From positions 1 to 15,163 of the forward strand of contig CAZILU010000078.1 of NCBI GenBank assembly GCA_964540165.1: a stretch of 15,163 nucleotides of DNA, in the 5' to 3' direction. The notes below the pieces were generated by a model. That model was not told the DNA's origin. It worked only from the letters and a program-made list of their open reading frames with translations, and ran no database searches. Made by a program: the position numbers and the translations under genes. This DNA comes from Mariniphaga sp964540165 (GTDB lineage Bacteria; Bacteroidota; Bacteroidia; Bacteroidales; Prolixibacteraceae). Shown piece after piece: positions 1-8,243 of this stretch (positions are counted from its first letter, which is position 1; the number at the start of each line of letters is the position of its first letter).

Positions 1-260
1 ATCACCGAGAAGTTCTGGGGGGCGTTGCTGCTGAAAAAATCGCTGACAATCAGTTGCGCCTGTGCTTTGCTGTACACATTGTCGCTATCGGGAGTAACCA
101 GCTCAACGTTCTGGTTGAAGAACCCGGCCAACGTACGGGCATTGCCCGCCTTGAGGCTCTGAATGATTTCATCGGGAATCTGCGCTGCAGCCGGATTAAA
201 CAGAATGAGCGATCCGGCAAACAGCATCAACATGATGATCTTTTTTGTTTTTGATGGCAT
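1..260 (-). CDS. DUF4783 family secreted protein (N-terminal part, runs off the window)
   Basis: Reading the minus strand from an ATG at 260-258 gives 86 open codons that leave the window at position 1, so the C-terminus is missing. Residues 1-26 form a signal peptide: a lysine-rich start (MPSKTKK), a hydrophobic core and an AAA cleavage site before QIP. The mature start, IPDEIIQSLKAGNARTLAGF, followed by a stretch containing VYSKAQAQLIV and DFFSSN, resembles the DUF4783 family as I know it from Bacteroidota: small exported proteins of about 120-140 residues with an NTF2-like appearance and no established function. The family call is from remembered sequence style, not a search. From memory, this family often sits near nadC and rlmH. 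Here rlmH lies about 8.3 kb away in the divergent direction. The leader (261-515) is A/T-rich and shows no clear promoter match. Confidence 0.8.
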   Translation of the reverse strand, partial: MPSKTKKIIMLMLFAGSLILFNPAAAQIPDEIIQSLKAGNARTLAGFFNQNVELVTPDSDNVYSKAQAQLIVSDFFSSNAPQNFSV

Positions 261-515
261 GATTTACAATTTTTCTAACCAATGGCGACAGATTTATAAC
301 AAAAAGCGTGCAAAAAAATAAACTCTCTGTTTTTTAGATGTACAAATTGAAAAATTGGTTTGAAAATAACATTTAAAATCCAAATTGCATACAATTCCTG
401 TAAGATTTCGATTTTAACGAGAGGCATGATGCTTATAAGCAATATTTATCGTGCAAAAATTGTCTATTTGTGCCATAGAATATGTATTTTTCTTTCGCGA
501 CGAAATTTTTAATTT
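261..515. other. A/T-rich divergent intergenic region
   Basis: This 255-base spacer separates the divergent starts at 260 (minus) and 516 (plus), so promoters for both genes should lie here. I found no TAnnTTTG match with correct spacing on either strand. The only distinct element is a perfect 10-base palindrome, GCTTATAAGC, at 431-440, about 75 bases before the plus-strand gene, which could be an operator or chance. No RNA gene or small ORF with convincing coding character is visible. Confidence 0.5.
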
Positions 516-2003
516 ATGAGACAATATCCATATCAAGATTCAATACCACCGCGAAGAAAATTTATGGCTCAATCCGGGGTATTGACGGCAGGATTTATGA
601 TGAGTATAAATCCTTTTTTGAACGCCTGCAGAAGCTCTAAACAAAGCCGTTCACAGACGAAACGAATTATGATCGGATACATCTGGAAACTTTCCCTGGC
701 CGGTGGGGGAAATATTGGTGACTACTCCATTATTCCGGGGATGGTTCAGTTGTTGGAAGAAAATTATCCGGATTACCGGATTACAGCCGTGCATCATAAG
801 GTTGCCGACATACCGGGGGAGTTAACCATTCAAAACACATTGCCGGGATTTCCCGGGTGTGATGTTATTGACAATGCACTTGAAGAGGCCTATTTTACGG
901 TTCTCGATAAAATCACAAAAGAACACGGAGCTCTTCCCGATATTGATTATCAAAATATTGATTTAATCTTCGAACAATTAGCCCCCATGATTGCTAAGGA
1001 GATGCAACAATCACACGCCCGCTTTTGGACGATATTGAAGGAGACCCGAATGGTTATCTATACCAGCGGGATGATCCTTGTATATGGTGAGGGAACCCTG
1101 GCCAGGGAAAATTTCTGGGGCTATTCGGTTCGCAGGAGCCTGATACTGCTCATTGCCAGAGAGCTGGGTATTCCTTATGGTGTGTATGCCCATTCGTTCG
1201 ACTCATTTGGAGAAGCCGATGGACCGGGAATACCCTACTTTAAACAACTTTTAGAAGATGCTTCTTTTGTTTTTTGCCGCGACAGTGATTCAGCAGGGTA
1301 CCTGCGTCAATTGGATATTAAGGCCCGGCACCTGATGTTCGTTCCTGACAGTACCGTTTCCTATCTTCATCGTGACGATGAATGGGCAGAGTTGTTCATG
1401 ACCCGAAACGGTCTTGAATCAAGGCAGTTTTTGGTCGTCATCCCCAGAACCTGGAAAGGCGGAGGTATGATCAGTCCAACCATTGGAGAGGAACGAAGTC
1501 GGATTCACATGGAGAAACTACGGAACATCATTCAGCGCTGGGTTCAGGAAACCGGTTTAAAAGTCGTTATTGGGGCTGAGGTATCCAGAGATTTGCCCAA
1601 TGCACGGGCGTTGGTTTATGATCTTTTGCCCCGGGATATCCAGAAGCGTTGTATCTGTCTTGAATCATTCTGGTCAACAGAACAGGCAATTGCTTTATAT
1701 CGACATTCACGAATTGTTGTAACCATGGAGCTGCACTCATTTTTGATGGCAATACCACAGGGGACACCGGTTGTGGTTCCTACGTTTCGGGAGACCGGAA
1801 GAAAAATCAAGATGGTCGATGACTTTAAGGTTTCTGATTGGCTCTTCGATATCGACCAGAACAGTGCCACTCAGATTGGTCAGACGGTACTACAAATTCA
1901 TTCTGAATACGACAAGCAGAACAAACGACTCAGAGAAGTTGTTATTCCATCCATGCATAAAAAGGAAAAGAGAGCCCTCAGAATTATCAAAAAATATTTA
2001 TGA
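516..2003 (+). CDS. Polysaccharide pyruvyl transferase-family protein with Tat signal and lipobox
   Basis: This 495-residue protein carries PF04230-type hallmarks. A glycine-rich GGGNIGDYSI stretch (63-72) matches the N-terminal GNxGD loop of the fold, and MELHSFLMAIPQGTPVVVP (from residue 404) matches the C-terminal [R/E]LHS/A motif of the GT-B-like domain. Known relatives (CsaB, WcaK, GumL) transfer pyruvate from phosphoenolpyruvate to sugars, usually in the cytosol. This one has a roughly 50-residue extension: R13-R14-K-F-M resembles a twin-arginine motif, followed by a mildly hydrophobic stretch (18-36) and LNAC, a lipobox with C38 as the lipidated residue. Residues after C38 (RSSKQS) lack the acidic surface-export signal, suggesting a periplasmic-facing lipoprotein. 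The domain proper begins near residue 50 (an internal Met lies at 52), but the organised signal supports the long start. It converges on the SusCD operon and shares a hairpin with it. Substrate and activity are unknown, and periplasmic use of phosphoenolpyruvate is doubtful. Confidence 0.8.
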   Translation: MRQYPYQDSIPPRRKFMAQSGVLTAGFMMSINPFLNACRSSKQSRSQTKRIMIGYIWKLSLAGGGNIGDYSIIPGMVQLLEENYPDYRITAVHHKVADIPGELTIQNTLPGFPGCDVIDNALEEAYFTVLDKITKEHGALPDIDYQNIDLIFEQLAPMIAKEMQQSHARFWTILKETRMVIYTSGMILVYGEGTLARENFWGYSVRRSLILLIARELGIPYGVYAHSFDSFGEADGPGIPYFKQLLEDASFVFCRDSDSAGYLRQLDIKARHLMFVPDSTVSYLHRDDEWAELFMTRNGLESRQFLVVIPRTWKGGGMISPTIGEERSRIHMEKLRNIIQRWVQETGLKVVIGAEVSRDLPNARALVYDLLPRDIQKRCICLESFWSTEQAIALYRHSRIVVTMELHSFLMAIPQGTPVVVPTFRETGRKIKMVDDFKVSDWLFDIDQNSATQIGQTVLQIHSEYDKQNKRLREVVIPSMHKKEKRALRIIKKYL

Positions 2004-2072
2004 CAGTTACTGGTCATGAGCATTGCACCTCCTGCATGGTGTTTACGATCGGGATAAAAGAGCGTAAATTAA

Positions 2073-2124
2073 ACAGACCCACAACCGGTATGCTAAAGAT
2101 AAGCATTCCATGTTGCGGGTCTGT
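2073..2124. terminator. Hairpin between convergent genes, probable terminator
   Basis: ACAGACCC (2073-2080) pairs perfectly with GGGTCTGT (2117-2124). Inside, CAAC pairs with GTTG, and ATGCT (2090-2094) pairs with AGCAT (2102-2106) around a 7-base AAAGATA loop, giving a long imperfect stem. Read on the minus strand the stem is followed by TTAATTTA, so it best fits an intrinsic terminator for the susC-susD-fasciclin transcript. The plus side has no U tract, so termination of the 516-2003 gene there would be weaker or Rho-assisted. Confidence 0.65.
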
Positions 2125-2143
2125 GCAATAAAGAGGAGATCAA

Positions 2144-3616
2144 TTATTCGATATTGACATTCATCGTAATACGATTTTCAACAACGCCTCCAATGTAATC
2201 CTGAGCTTTAAGAACAAACAGATCACTGTTCCCTGCTCCGTTGTGAATATACCTGATGGCGCCTGCGGCGAGTTCTTCCTGGGTAAACTGACCGTTTTTA
2301 ACCAGCGGAAGGCCAAAACGTGTCAGGGTACCCTGAGTTGGTAATTCCAACAAGACATAAATAATGTTGTTATCGGAATAGTTATAAGTATCAGAATTGC
2401 CTGTAAAAGATACGTTCTCTTTACTGAGAGTGGTCATCCCATTTGATTTGACCTTAACCGGAGAAATTCCGACCAATTGCAGTTCACTGGCAATAGCGCT
2501 CATAAGGCTGATGTAAGGTTGTTCAACACCATTATTGTATTCGCTATTTCGGATTTGAACACTGGACGAAGTGATTTCAGCTCCGTTAAGCGCTTGAAGT
2601 CCTAATGATATAACACGCTTATCCAGCTCATAAGCATTTAAAATATATTGGGTAACCGGCGATGTGCTCCATCCCGCAAAAAGTTCAAACTGAGTTACTT
2701 CTTGGCCAAATTCAGGTTTATTATTCCAGGTCAGCGTGGTTTCGTCCCAATCGGTTGATGTATCATAAACACCACACACCGGCAGGTAATTTGATCCTTT
2801 TATAGAATTTACAAAAACAGATAATTTAGCTGAGGCTAAATTCTGGATAAAATCCACAGGTTTCAGGTTAAACTTGAAAAAGGTATAGCGAAACTGGTTT
2901 GCCCTGGCTACGAGCTGGTGGACTTTCGTGTTGTAGTTATTGTTTTTTCCACCGAAATAGACATTGGAATCTTCGGCGATCCAGAGGGTATCTTTTTGGG
3001 CTGCAGAGTAATCTACACTATCCGGAACCGGATCGGTAGCCGGAATTATTGGTTGATAGACCGGAAAAATATCAACAACATGAGCAGCACCGTCTTTGAA
3101 GAGATAATCCTGACGGATTACGGTAATCGGCAGCGATGCAAGCCATGCGATATCATTCACAAATAAACGATAGCGGTCTGATCCGGCAATTTTTCTTGTC
3201 AGATAGAGGCTGTCGCCCGTAATGGTTAAGTCGCCAACCGTCTGGTCAGCTTCAAGGTCTGTCGAACGAAAAATCCCCGGAATGCTGAAGTAGCCAAAAA
3301 GACCTTTCACAACATTTGGAGACAGATCCTGGAGTTGTGTAACTCCGGCAGATAACAGAATCGTCCGAATGGCTGAGTTTGTTGGCACAATGCGCGTTTG
3401 ATCTCCGGCTGCGAACACCTCTTCCAGTCCGGCATACCGTATGGCATCCCGGTAGAGGGTCAGCGTTGTATCACTGCCCCTGTCAATATATTCAAGCAAT
3501 GTTTGTGTTGACAGAAAATCGGGATTGGTATCCAGTTTATAATCTGTAACCAGGGATTCACATCCCCAAAGGAGGATTCCCAGTGCTGCGGTTAAAAATA
3601 GTATCGGTGTCTTCAT
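2144..3616 (-). CDS. Surface lipoprotein with fasciclin-like, DNRLRE/CBM96-like and CSPG-like modules
   Basis: This 490-residue lipoprotein begins with a signal peptide ending LWGC (C19). Residues about 37-190 look like a fasciclin domain: LLEYIDRGSDTTLTLYRDAI, IVPTNSAI (the usual PTN/D-A motif) and the closing GAAHVVDIF. Residues about 205-375 match a DNRLRE/CBM96-type beta-sandwich: a DTLWIAED start, FFKFNL, SAKLSVFV and the signature DWDETTLTWNNKPEFG. Residues about 380-490 resemble a CSPG/NG2-type cadherin-like repeat: LPTQGTLTRFGLPL, FTQEELAAGAIRYIHNG and a D-x-F core. It is the last gene of the operon, 44 bases after susD, the position where SusE/SusF-like surface glycan-binding proteins usually sit. 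A role in ligand capture or adhesion at the SusCD complex is inferred. All three modules are non-catalytic in known cases, although some CBM96-type domains bind alginate-like glycans. Domain calls rest on motifs, not profile searches. Confidence 0.8.
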   Translation of the reverse strand: MKTPILFLTAALGILLWGCESLVTDYKLDTNPDFLSTQTLLEYIDRGSDTTLTLYRDAIRYAGLEEVFAAGDQTRIVPTNSAIRTILLSAGVTQLQDLSPNVVKGLFGYFSIPGIFRSTDLEADQTVGDLTITGDSLYLTRKIAGSDRYRLFVNDIAWLASLPITVIRQDYLFKDGAAHVVDIFPVYQPIIPATDPVPDSVDYSAAQKDTLWIAEDSNVYFGGKNNNYNTKVHQLVARANQFRYTFFKFNLKPVDFIQNLASAKLSVFVNSIKGSNYLPVCGVYDTSTDWDETTLTWNNKPEFGQEVTQFELFAGWSTSPVTQYILNAYELDKRVISLGLQALNGAEITSSSVQIRNSEYNNGVEQPYISLMSAIASELQLVGISPVKVKSNGMTTLSKENVSFTGNSDTYNYSDNNIIYVLLELPTQGTLTRFGLPLVKNGQFTQEELAAGAIRYIHNGAGNSDLFVLKAQDYIGGVVENRITMNVNIE

Positions 3617-3660
3617 TTCATTAAATTGTAAATTTCAAATGGTTGAATTGAACCTGCTTA

Positions 3661-5112
3661 TTATTTATAGTACTCATTCTGTTCGATCAGTTTACTTCTT
3701 CTGATCTCCTCCAAATGAATCGGCCAGACGATGCTTAGCGGGTGGATTTCTATGCCAACCTTGTCGTGCATAGTTTCTATGACTTTGTTGCATCGTATCA
3801 GGTCCCACCAACGGTGTCCTTCATAGGTAAGCTCAAATTTACGCTCTTCGAGCACCAAATCTTTTATGGCATCGTGCGAGTAATTCTCCCGGTCGAGATA
3901 GATAGAATCGGGAATTTCAAACGTTTCGCCGCCGGCACGGTTTCTGATTTTATTAACCAGTGTCATCGCGGCTTTCCGGTCATCATCCGAATCACCCAAA
4001 TAAGCAATGGCCTCTGCTTTGAGCAGGTATATGTCGGCCAATCTGAAAAGTACTATATTCCGGGTATCTGTATCACTACTGAATCCGATGGTAAATTTAA
4101 TGGCCTTATATTTTCCGTTTGAGGCCCTTTCATGGGCGATGACAGCTCTCCAATCGGCATCATCGAACGACTCGGCATATTCGTTGTGAGGTCTGATATA
4201 TGGATATGACCCTGACAAGTAGGATGAAAGATACCGGTTATCATCACCATCGGCAATATTGAATGCCAATTCAAATATAGACTCCTTACTGCGGCCCGTA
4301 TTAAAAATGCCGGCATATGGAGTTTGCTGCACTTGAGTTTTAAAATCTTTGGCATTTACATCGATGTTGGAATTATAGAGCGGCTCCAGGCTATACGAGG
4401 CGTTGGAGAGAACCATGTCGGTTTGTTCAATTACTTTCTGATAGTTATTCTCCCATGCATATACGTGCGCATTGATGGCATATGCTGCCGTCCGTGAAAA
4501 TGAGGTACGACTGGTTGCCGAGGCAGGAATCAGCTGAATACCCTTTTCCAGATCGGAATGTATTTGAGCAAAGAGGGAATCAAGCGGATTGCGCCCTTGT
4601 TCAACGACATCTTCATTGGTCAGGAATGGTTTCGTAATGAGTGGTGCATCTCCCCAAATTCGTGCAATATAAAAATAGGCCAGAGCCCTCAGTGTATAGG
4701 CTTGTCCCATAAGATTATCAGCAACTGCCTGGGTCACTTTTCCCTCATCTAACAATTCGGGTGTAAATTTTAAAACCACATTGGATTGTTTGATCACTTC
4801 ATAAAATGTTCGCCAGGATGAAAGCGACATACCGTTATCCAGTTTATTATTGACCACTTTATCAATATTAACATTAAAAGCGTTCATGTAAAAAACATCG
4901 GAGCGGGCTTCACCATAGATCAGAAAATTTACTCCGAGAACGGTTTGCAATCTTTCATAGCCTGCATAAAGCAGTCCGTTCAGGTGTGATTCTTCGGTTG
5001 GAATATTCGTGCCAGTCCAGGAGGTGGTAGGCTCTACATCAAGCATATCGCATGAGAATACGCTGATTCCAAGAAGAATTACCAGGTATCCTATTTTAAT
5101 TTTTATCTTCAT
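3661..5112 (-). CDS. susD-like: SusD/RagB family outer-membrane lipoprotein
   Basis: This 483-residue protein has a signal peptide (MKIKIKIG, hydrophobic core) ending VFSC with C21 as the lipid site. The acidic residues just after it (DMLDVE) fit the Bacteroidota surface-export signal. SusD hallmarks are present: the RALAYFYIARIWGDAPLITK helix pair of the TPR-like half (near residues 143-165), the SusD_RagB C-terminal stretch VLFRLADIYLLKAEA, and the closing LVLEERKFELTYEGHRWWDL. Length is near the family norm of 450-600. SusD proteins form a lid over the partner SusC barrel and bind the incoming substrate. Here the gene follows susC by 29 bases and precedes the fasciclin-module lipoprotein, so all three are almost certainly cotranscribed. 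The substrate cannot be read from the sequence. Confidence 0.95.
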   Translation of the reverse strand: MKIKIKIGYLVILLGISVFSCDMLDVEPTTSWTGTNIPTEESHLNGLLYAGYERLQTVLGVNFLIYGEARSDVFYMNAFNVNIDKVVNNKLDNGMSLSSWRTFYEVIKQSNVVLKFTPELLDEGKVTQAVADNLMGQAYTLRALAYFYIARIWGDAPLITKPFLTNEDVVEQGRNPLDSLFAQIHSDLEKGIQLIPASATSRTSFSRTAAYAINAHVYAWENNYQKVIEQTDMVLSNASYSLEPLYNSNIDVNAKDFKTQVQQTPYAGIFNTGRSKESIFELAFNIADGDDNRYLSSYLSGSYPYIRPHNEYAESFDDADWRAVIAHERASNGKYKAIKFTIGFSSDTDTRNIVLFRLADIYLLKAEAIAYLGDSDDDRKAAMTLVNKIRNRAGGETFEIPDSIYLDRENYSHDAIKDLVLEERKFELTYEGHRWWDLIRCNKVIETMHDKVGIEIHPLSIVWPIHLEEIRRSKLIEQNEYYK

Positions 5113-5141
5113 GTGAATAAAATTTTTGTTCGTGTATGGTT

Positions 5142-8100
5142 TTAAAATTGAACAGTCACACCAAAGTTATAGAATCGGGCTTTGGGGAATGATCCACTGT
5201 CAACACCCTGAATAAAAGGGTTGGTAGATGAGTTAACTTCAGGGTCGTATCCGCTGTATTTACTCCAGGTAAGCAGGTTGGAACCTGAAACCTGCAGATT
5301 AACGCCTCTGACAAAAGAGTTTTTAAAATATCCGGATGGGAGGTTGTATCCAAATACCACCTCTTTTAAGCGCAAAAATGAGCCATCTTCCAAATTGAAT
5401 GTTGATGCCCGGAAGTTCTCCATAGAATCGCCATATCTGACCATGGGAAAGTGGGTAACATCTCCCTGTTGTCTCCAGCGTTGAAGAGCATCCTGTCCGA
5501 GGTTTCCGGTAAATTGCATCTGGTTTCTAAGCCGGCGCAATTCGTTCATTACCTGGTTGCCGTAAGACCACTGAAAGAGTACGTTAAGGGAAAATCCCCG
5601 ATATGAGAAGTTATTCCCCATACCTCCAATGAACTTTGGATTGGGATCTCCGATAATCATTCGGTCGTTGTCATCGATAATTCCATTTTTATCAATGTCA
5701 TCCCAGATCATATCTCCACCTTTAAAAACTTCTCCGGTTGAAGCCCCTTTTCTATATTGGCCTTCAGTTCCATCGGGTGCGATGTAAACATTATCTTCAT
5801 CGCGTGAATAGACACCCAGTGCCCGATGGGCATAAAAGACCCCCATCGGTTCCCCTATGCGGCCCAAAGAGAAATTCCCGACAATGATGTCCTCCTCGTT
5901 AGGAAGTTTGGTGATTTCATTCCGGTTAAAGGAGAGGTTAAAATTGGTTCTCCATTTAAATCTCTTATTGTAGTTAACCGTCTCTACCAAAAATTCAATC
6001 CCTTTGTTTTCAACACTTCCAAAATTGGTGGCAATCGATGAAAAGCCGGTATAATAACTGACAGGAAAGTTAAAAAGTAAGTCTTCACTTTGTTTCAGGT
6101 AAGCATCGGTGGTAAAAACCAGTCGGTTATCGAAGAAGTTAAGATCCAGTCCGATATTATACTGCGTGGTGGTTTCCCATCCCAATTCCGTATTGGTCAG
6201 GTCGGAATGATGAATAATAACATTCCCGTCGTACCGGCTGGATGCTGCCTCATAAGAGCCCCGCCATGCATAATTTGAAATACTTTGATTTCCGGTTACC
6301 CCAAAGCTCGCTCTTATTTTACCATCGTGAAGAACTGATTTTGCAAACTGCATAAACGGCTCATCGGAAAAACGCCAGCCAATGGAAGCTGATGGGAAGT
6401 TTCCAAAACGATTATCGGATCCAAATCGTGATGATCCATCGCGACGCAGGGTAAATGATGCCAGATACCGGCTTTTATAATCGTAGTTGACGCGTCCGAA
6501 AAAGGATAGCATTACCCGTTCTGATTCGGTTCTCGAAATGGCAGTGTATTTAGATGCACTCTGAATCGGCGTAATTTGGGAGTCAATATACCCCTGTCCG
6601 TTGAGGTTGATCCTGGCCGACAGGTCCGTTTGAAGCGATTGACCTACAATCGCGCTCATCCTGTGAGATCCCATTTTCTTCTTGTAATTCATGGTATTCT
6701 CATTAATTAAGCTTCTGGAGTCATTTTGATAGAATTTCCCAATATCACGGGGAGGTGTGTTCGAATCAAACTCTTTGGGCTGAAAGCTCGATTGATTGAT
6801 CCGTTCAACATCCACGGATATACTTGAGCGCAACGAAAATCCTTCAAACAGCTCAGCTGAAATATACTGATTAAACGTAATCCGGTTATGAAGAAATGAG
6901 ATCGGCACTTTCTGTGCCACAGCCAATGGATTTCTCATCTCACGCTGACCGAGCCAATCGGTCAGCTCTCCGGTGATCGGATCGTATGGTGCGAACGTCG
7001 GATTGGTAAAGAGAGCCGCCCGAAGTGCACTGTAATAGTTACTGCTTGATGAAAGAATCCGGGTGTAATCGATTTGGCTGTATGAGACTTTCGTGCCGGC
7101 AGAGATTGCTTTCGAGAGCTTATATGAAAAATTACCTCTCAGGTTGATCTGTGCGTAGTCGGTATGAACAACCACCGGTTGCAAATTTCGGTATCCTAAG
7201 GTCAGACCATAGGCGAATTGATCCGAGCTTCCGGTCAGGCTGAGATTGTTACTGGTTTGGTAACTGGTTCGAAAAATGACATCTTGCCAGTCGGTTGTCT
7301 GATTGTAATAAGGATGAAAGGGATTAACAATCCATGGCTGCTCAGCCAGCTGACCGTTATTTCGCCTGGCCTCAGCATAGGCCGTCCGGAACTGGTCACC
7401 ATTCATTACATCCAGCTTCCGGGAGTTAGAGACAAGACTTGAGGTGTGGGTGAACGTAACTTTCGGACGAATATTTTCAAATTTATTGCCGCCGCGTGTG
7501 GTAATGATAATGACTCCGTTAGCTGCTCTCGAACCATAGATGGCAGCAGATGCTGCATCTTTCAGCACTTCAATTGATTCAATGTCGTTGGGATTGATGC
7601 TGGCAATCGGACTGAAGGTGGCATCTCCGTCGATCGAAGCAATGTTTCCCGATTCAATGGGCATTCCGTCGATGATGTACAGCGGTTCACTTCCCCCGTT
7701 GATGGATGATGCTCCTCTGATCTTAATGGATACGCCGGCACCAGGTTCACCCGATGTAGAGACAATCTCCATACCGGGAATTTTCCCCTGAAGAGCCGAA
7801 TTAATGGTCCCCGCCGGATTTCGCTCCATTTCATCGCCCGATATCGAGGTGATGGCTCCGGTAATGTCTCGCTTCGACTGTGATCCATATCCAATAACGA
7901 CAACCTCTTCGAGTTCACTTAACTCCTCCTCGAGGTTAACATCAATGCGATCTTTACCGGCAACCGGGACATCTTCAGGCCGCATCCCGACAAAAGAGAA
8001 CTGAAGGACAGCCCTTTCCGGGACCCTGCTTAGAACATACGTGCCATCTGCCTGAGTTACAGTACCAATGGCAGTACCCTTTATCACAACCGATACTCCG

Positions 8101-8243
8101 GGCATCGGCACTAATTCAGTGGCATGTAGTACTCTGCCACTGACCGTAATCTCCTGTGCCGCCAACGACAATGGAAGCACAGATATGAGAAGGAAAAAGA
8201 GGCTCCACCTCATGTCCGCAAACTTTTTGATTTGATGAACCAT
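5142..8243 (-). CDS. susC-like: SusC/RagA family TonB-linked outer-membrane transporter
   Basis: This 1033-residue protein is a typical SusC. Residues 1-30 are a signal peptide (core SLFFLLISVLPLSLAAQ; M11 is an alternative start giving a shorter n-region). A CarboxypepD_reg-like domain (about 32-110) has VSGRV, PMPGVSVVIKGT and TQADGTYVL. The TonB-box region EEVVVIGYGSQ is at 112-122, and the plug (about 123-235) contains LQGKIPGMEI, IRGASSINGGSEPLYIIDGMPI and IESIEVLKDAASAAIYGSRA. The rest is the 22-strand barrel, ending FYNFGVTVQF with the terminal Phe expected for barrel insertion. It imports large substrates across the outer membrane with TonB energy, gated by the adjacent SusD. There is no N-terminal STN/secretin-like signalling domain, so direct control through an anti-sigma factor is unlikely. 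It is the first gene of the operon. No regulator lies next to it and no clear promoter was found upstream. Confidence 0.97.
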   Translation of the reverse strand: MVHQIKKFADMRWSLFFLLISVLPLSLAAQEITVSGRVLHATELVPMPGVSVVIKGTAIGTVTQADGTYVLSRVPERAVLQFSFVGMRPEDVPVAGKDRIDVNLEEELSELEEVVVIGYGSQSKRDITGAITSISGDEMERNPAGTINSALQGKIPGMEIVSTSGEPGAGVSIKIRGASSINGGSEPLYIIDGMPIESGNIASIDGDATFSPIASINPNDIESIEVLKDAASAAIYGSRAANGVIIITTRGGNKFENIRPKVTFTHTSSLVSNSRKLDVMNGDQFRTAYAEARRNNGQLAEQPWIVNPFHPYYNQTTDWQDVIFRTSYQTSNNLSLTGSSDQFAYGLTLGYRNLQPVVVHTDYAQINLRGNFSYKLSKAISAGTKVSYSQIDYTRILSSSSNYYSALRAALFTNPTFAPYDPITGELTDWLGQREMRNPLAVAQKVPISFLHNRITFNQYISAELFEGFSLRSSISVDVERINQSSFQPKEFDSNTPPRDIGKFYQNDSRSLINENTMNYKKKMGSHRMSAIVGQSLQTDLSARINLNGQGYIDSQITPIQSASKYTAISRTESERVMLSFFGRVNYDYKSRYLASFTLRRDGSSRFGSDNRFGNFPSASIGWRFSDEPFMQFAKSVLHDGKIRASFGVTGNQSISNYAWRGSYEAASSRYDGNVIIHHSDLTNTELGWETTTQYNIGLDLNFFDNRLVFTTDAYLKQSEDLLFNFPVSYYTGFSSIATNFGSVENKGIEFLVETVNYNKRFKWRTNFNLSFNRNEITKLPNEEDIIVGNFSLGRIGEPMGVFYAHRALGVYSRDEDNVYIAPDGTEGQYRKGASTGEVFKGGDMIWDDIDKNGIIDDNDRMIIGDPNPKFIGGMGNNFSYRGFSLNVLFQWSYGNQVMNELRRLRNQMQFTGNLGQDALQRWRQQGDVTHFPMVRYGDSMENFRASTFNLEDGSFLRLKEVVFGYNLPSGYFKNSFVRGVNLQVSGSNLLTWSKYSGYDPEVNSSTNPFIQGVDSGSFPKARFYNFGVTVQF

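Noticed and set aside
54..254. Open frame of 66 codons on the plus strand
   Set aside because: It is antisense to the DUF4783 gene start, which has a clear signal peptide and family-like mature sequence on the minus strand.
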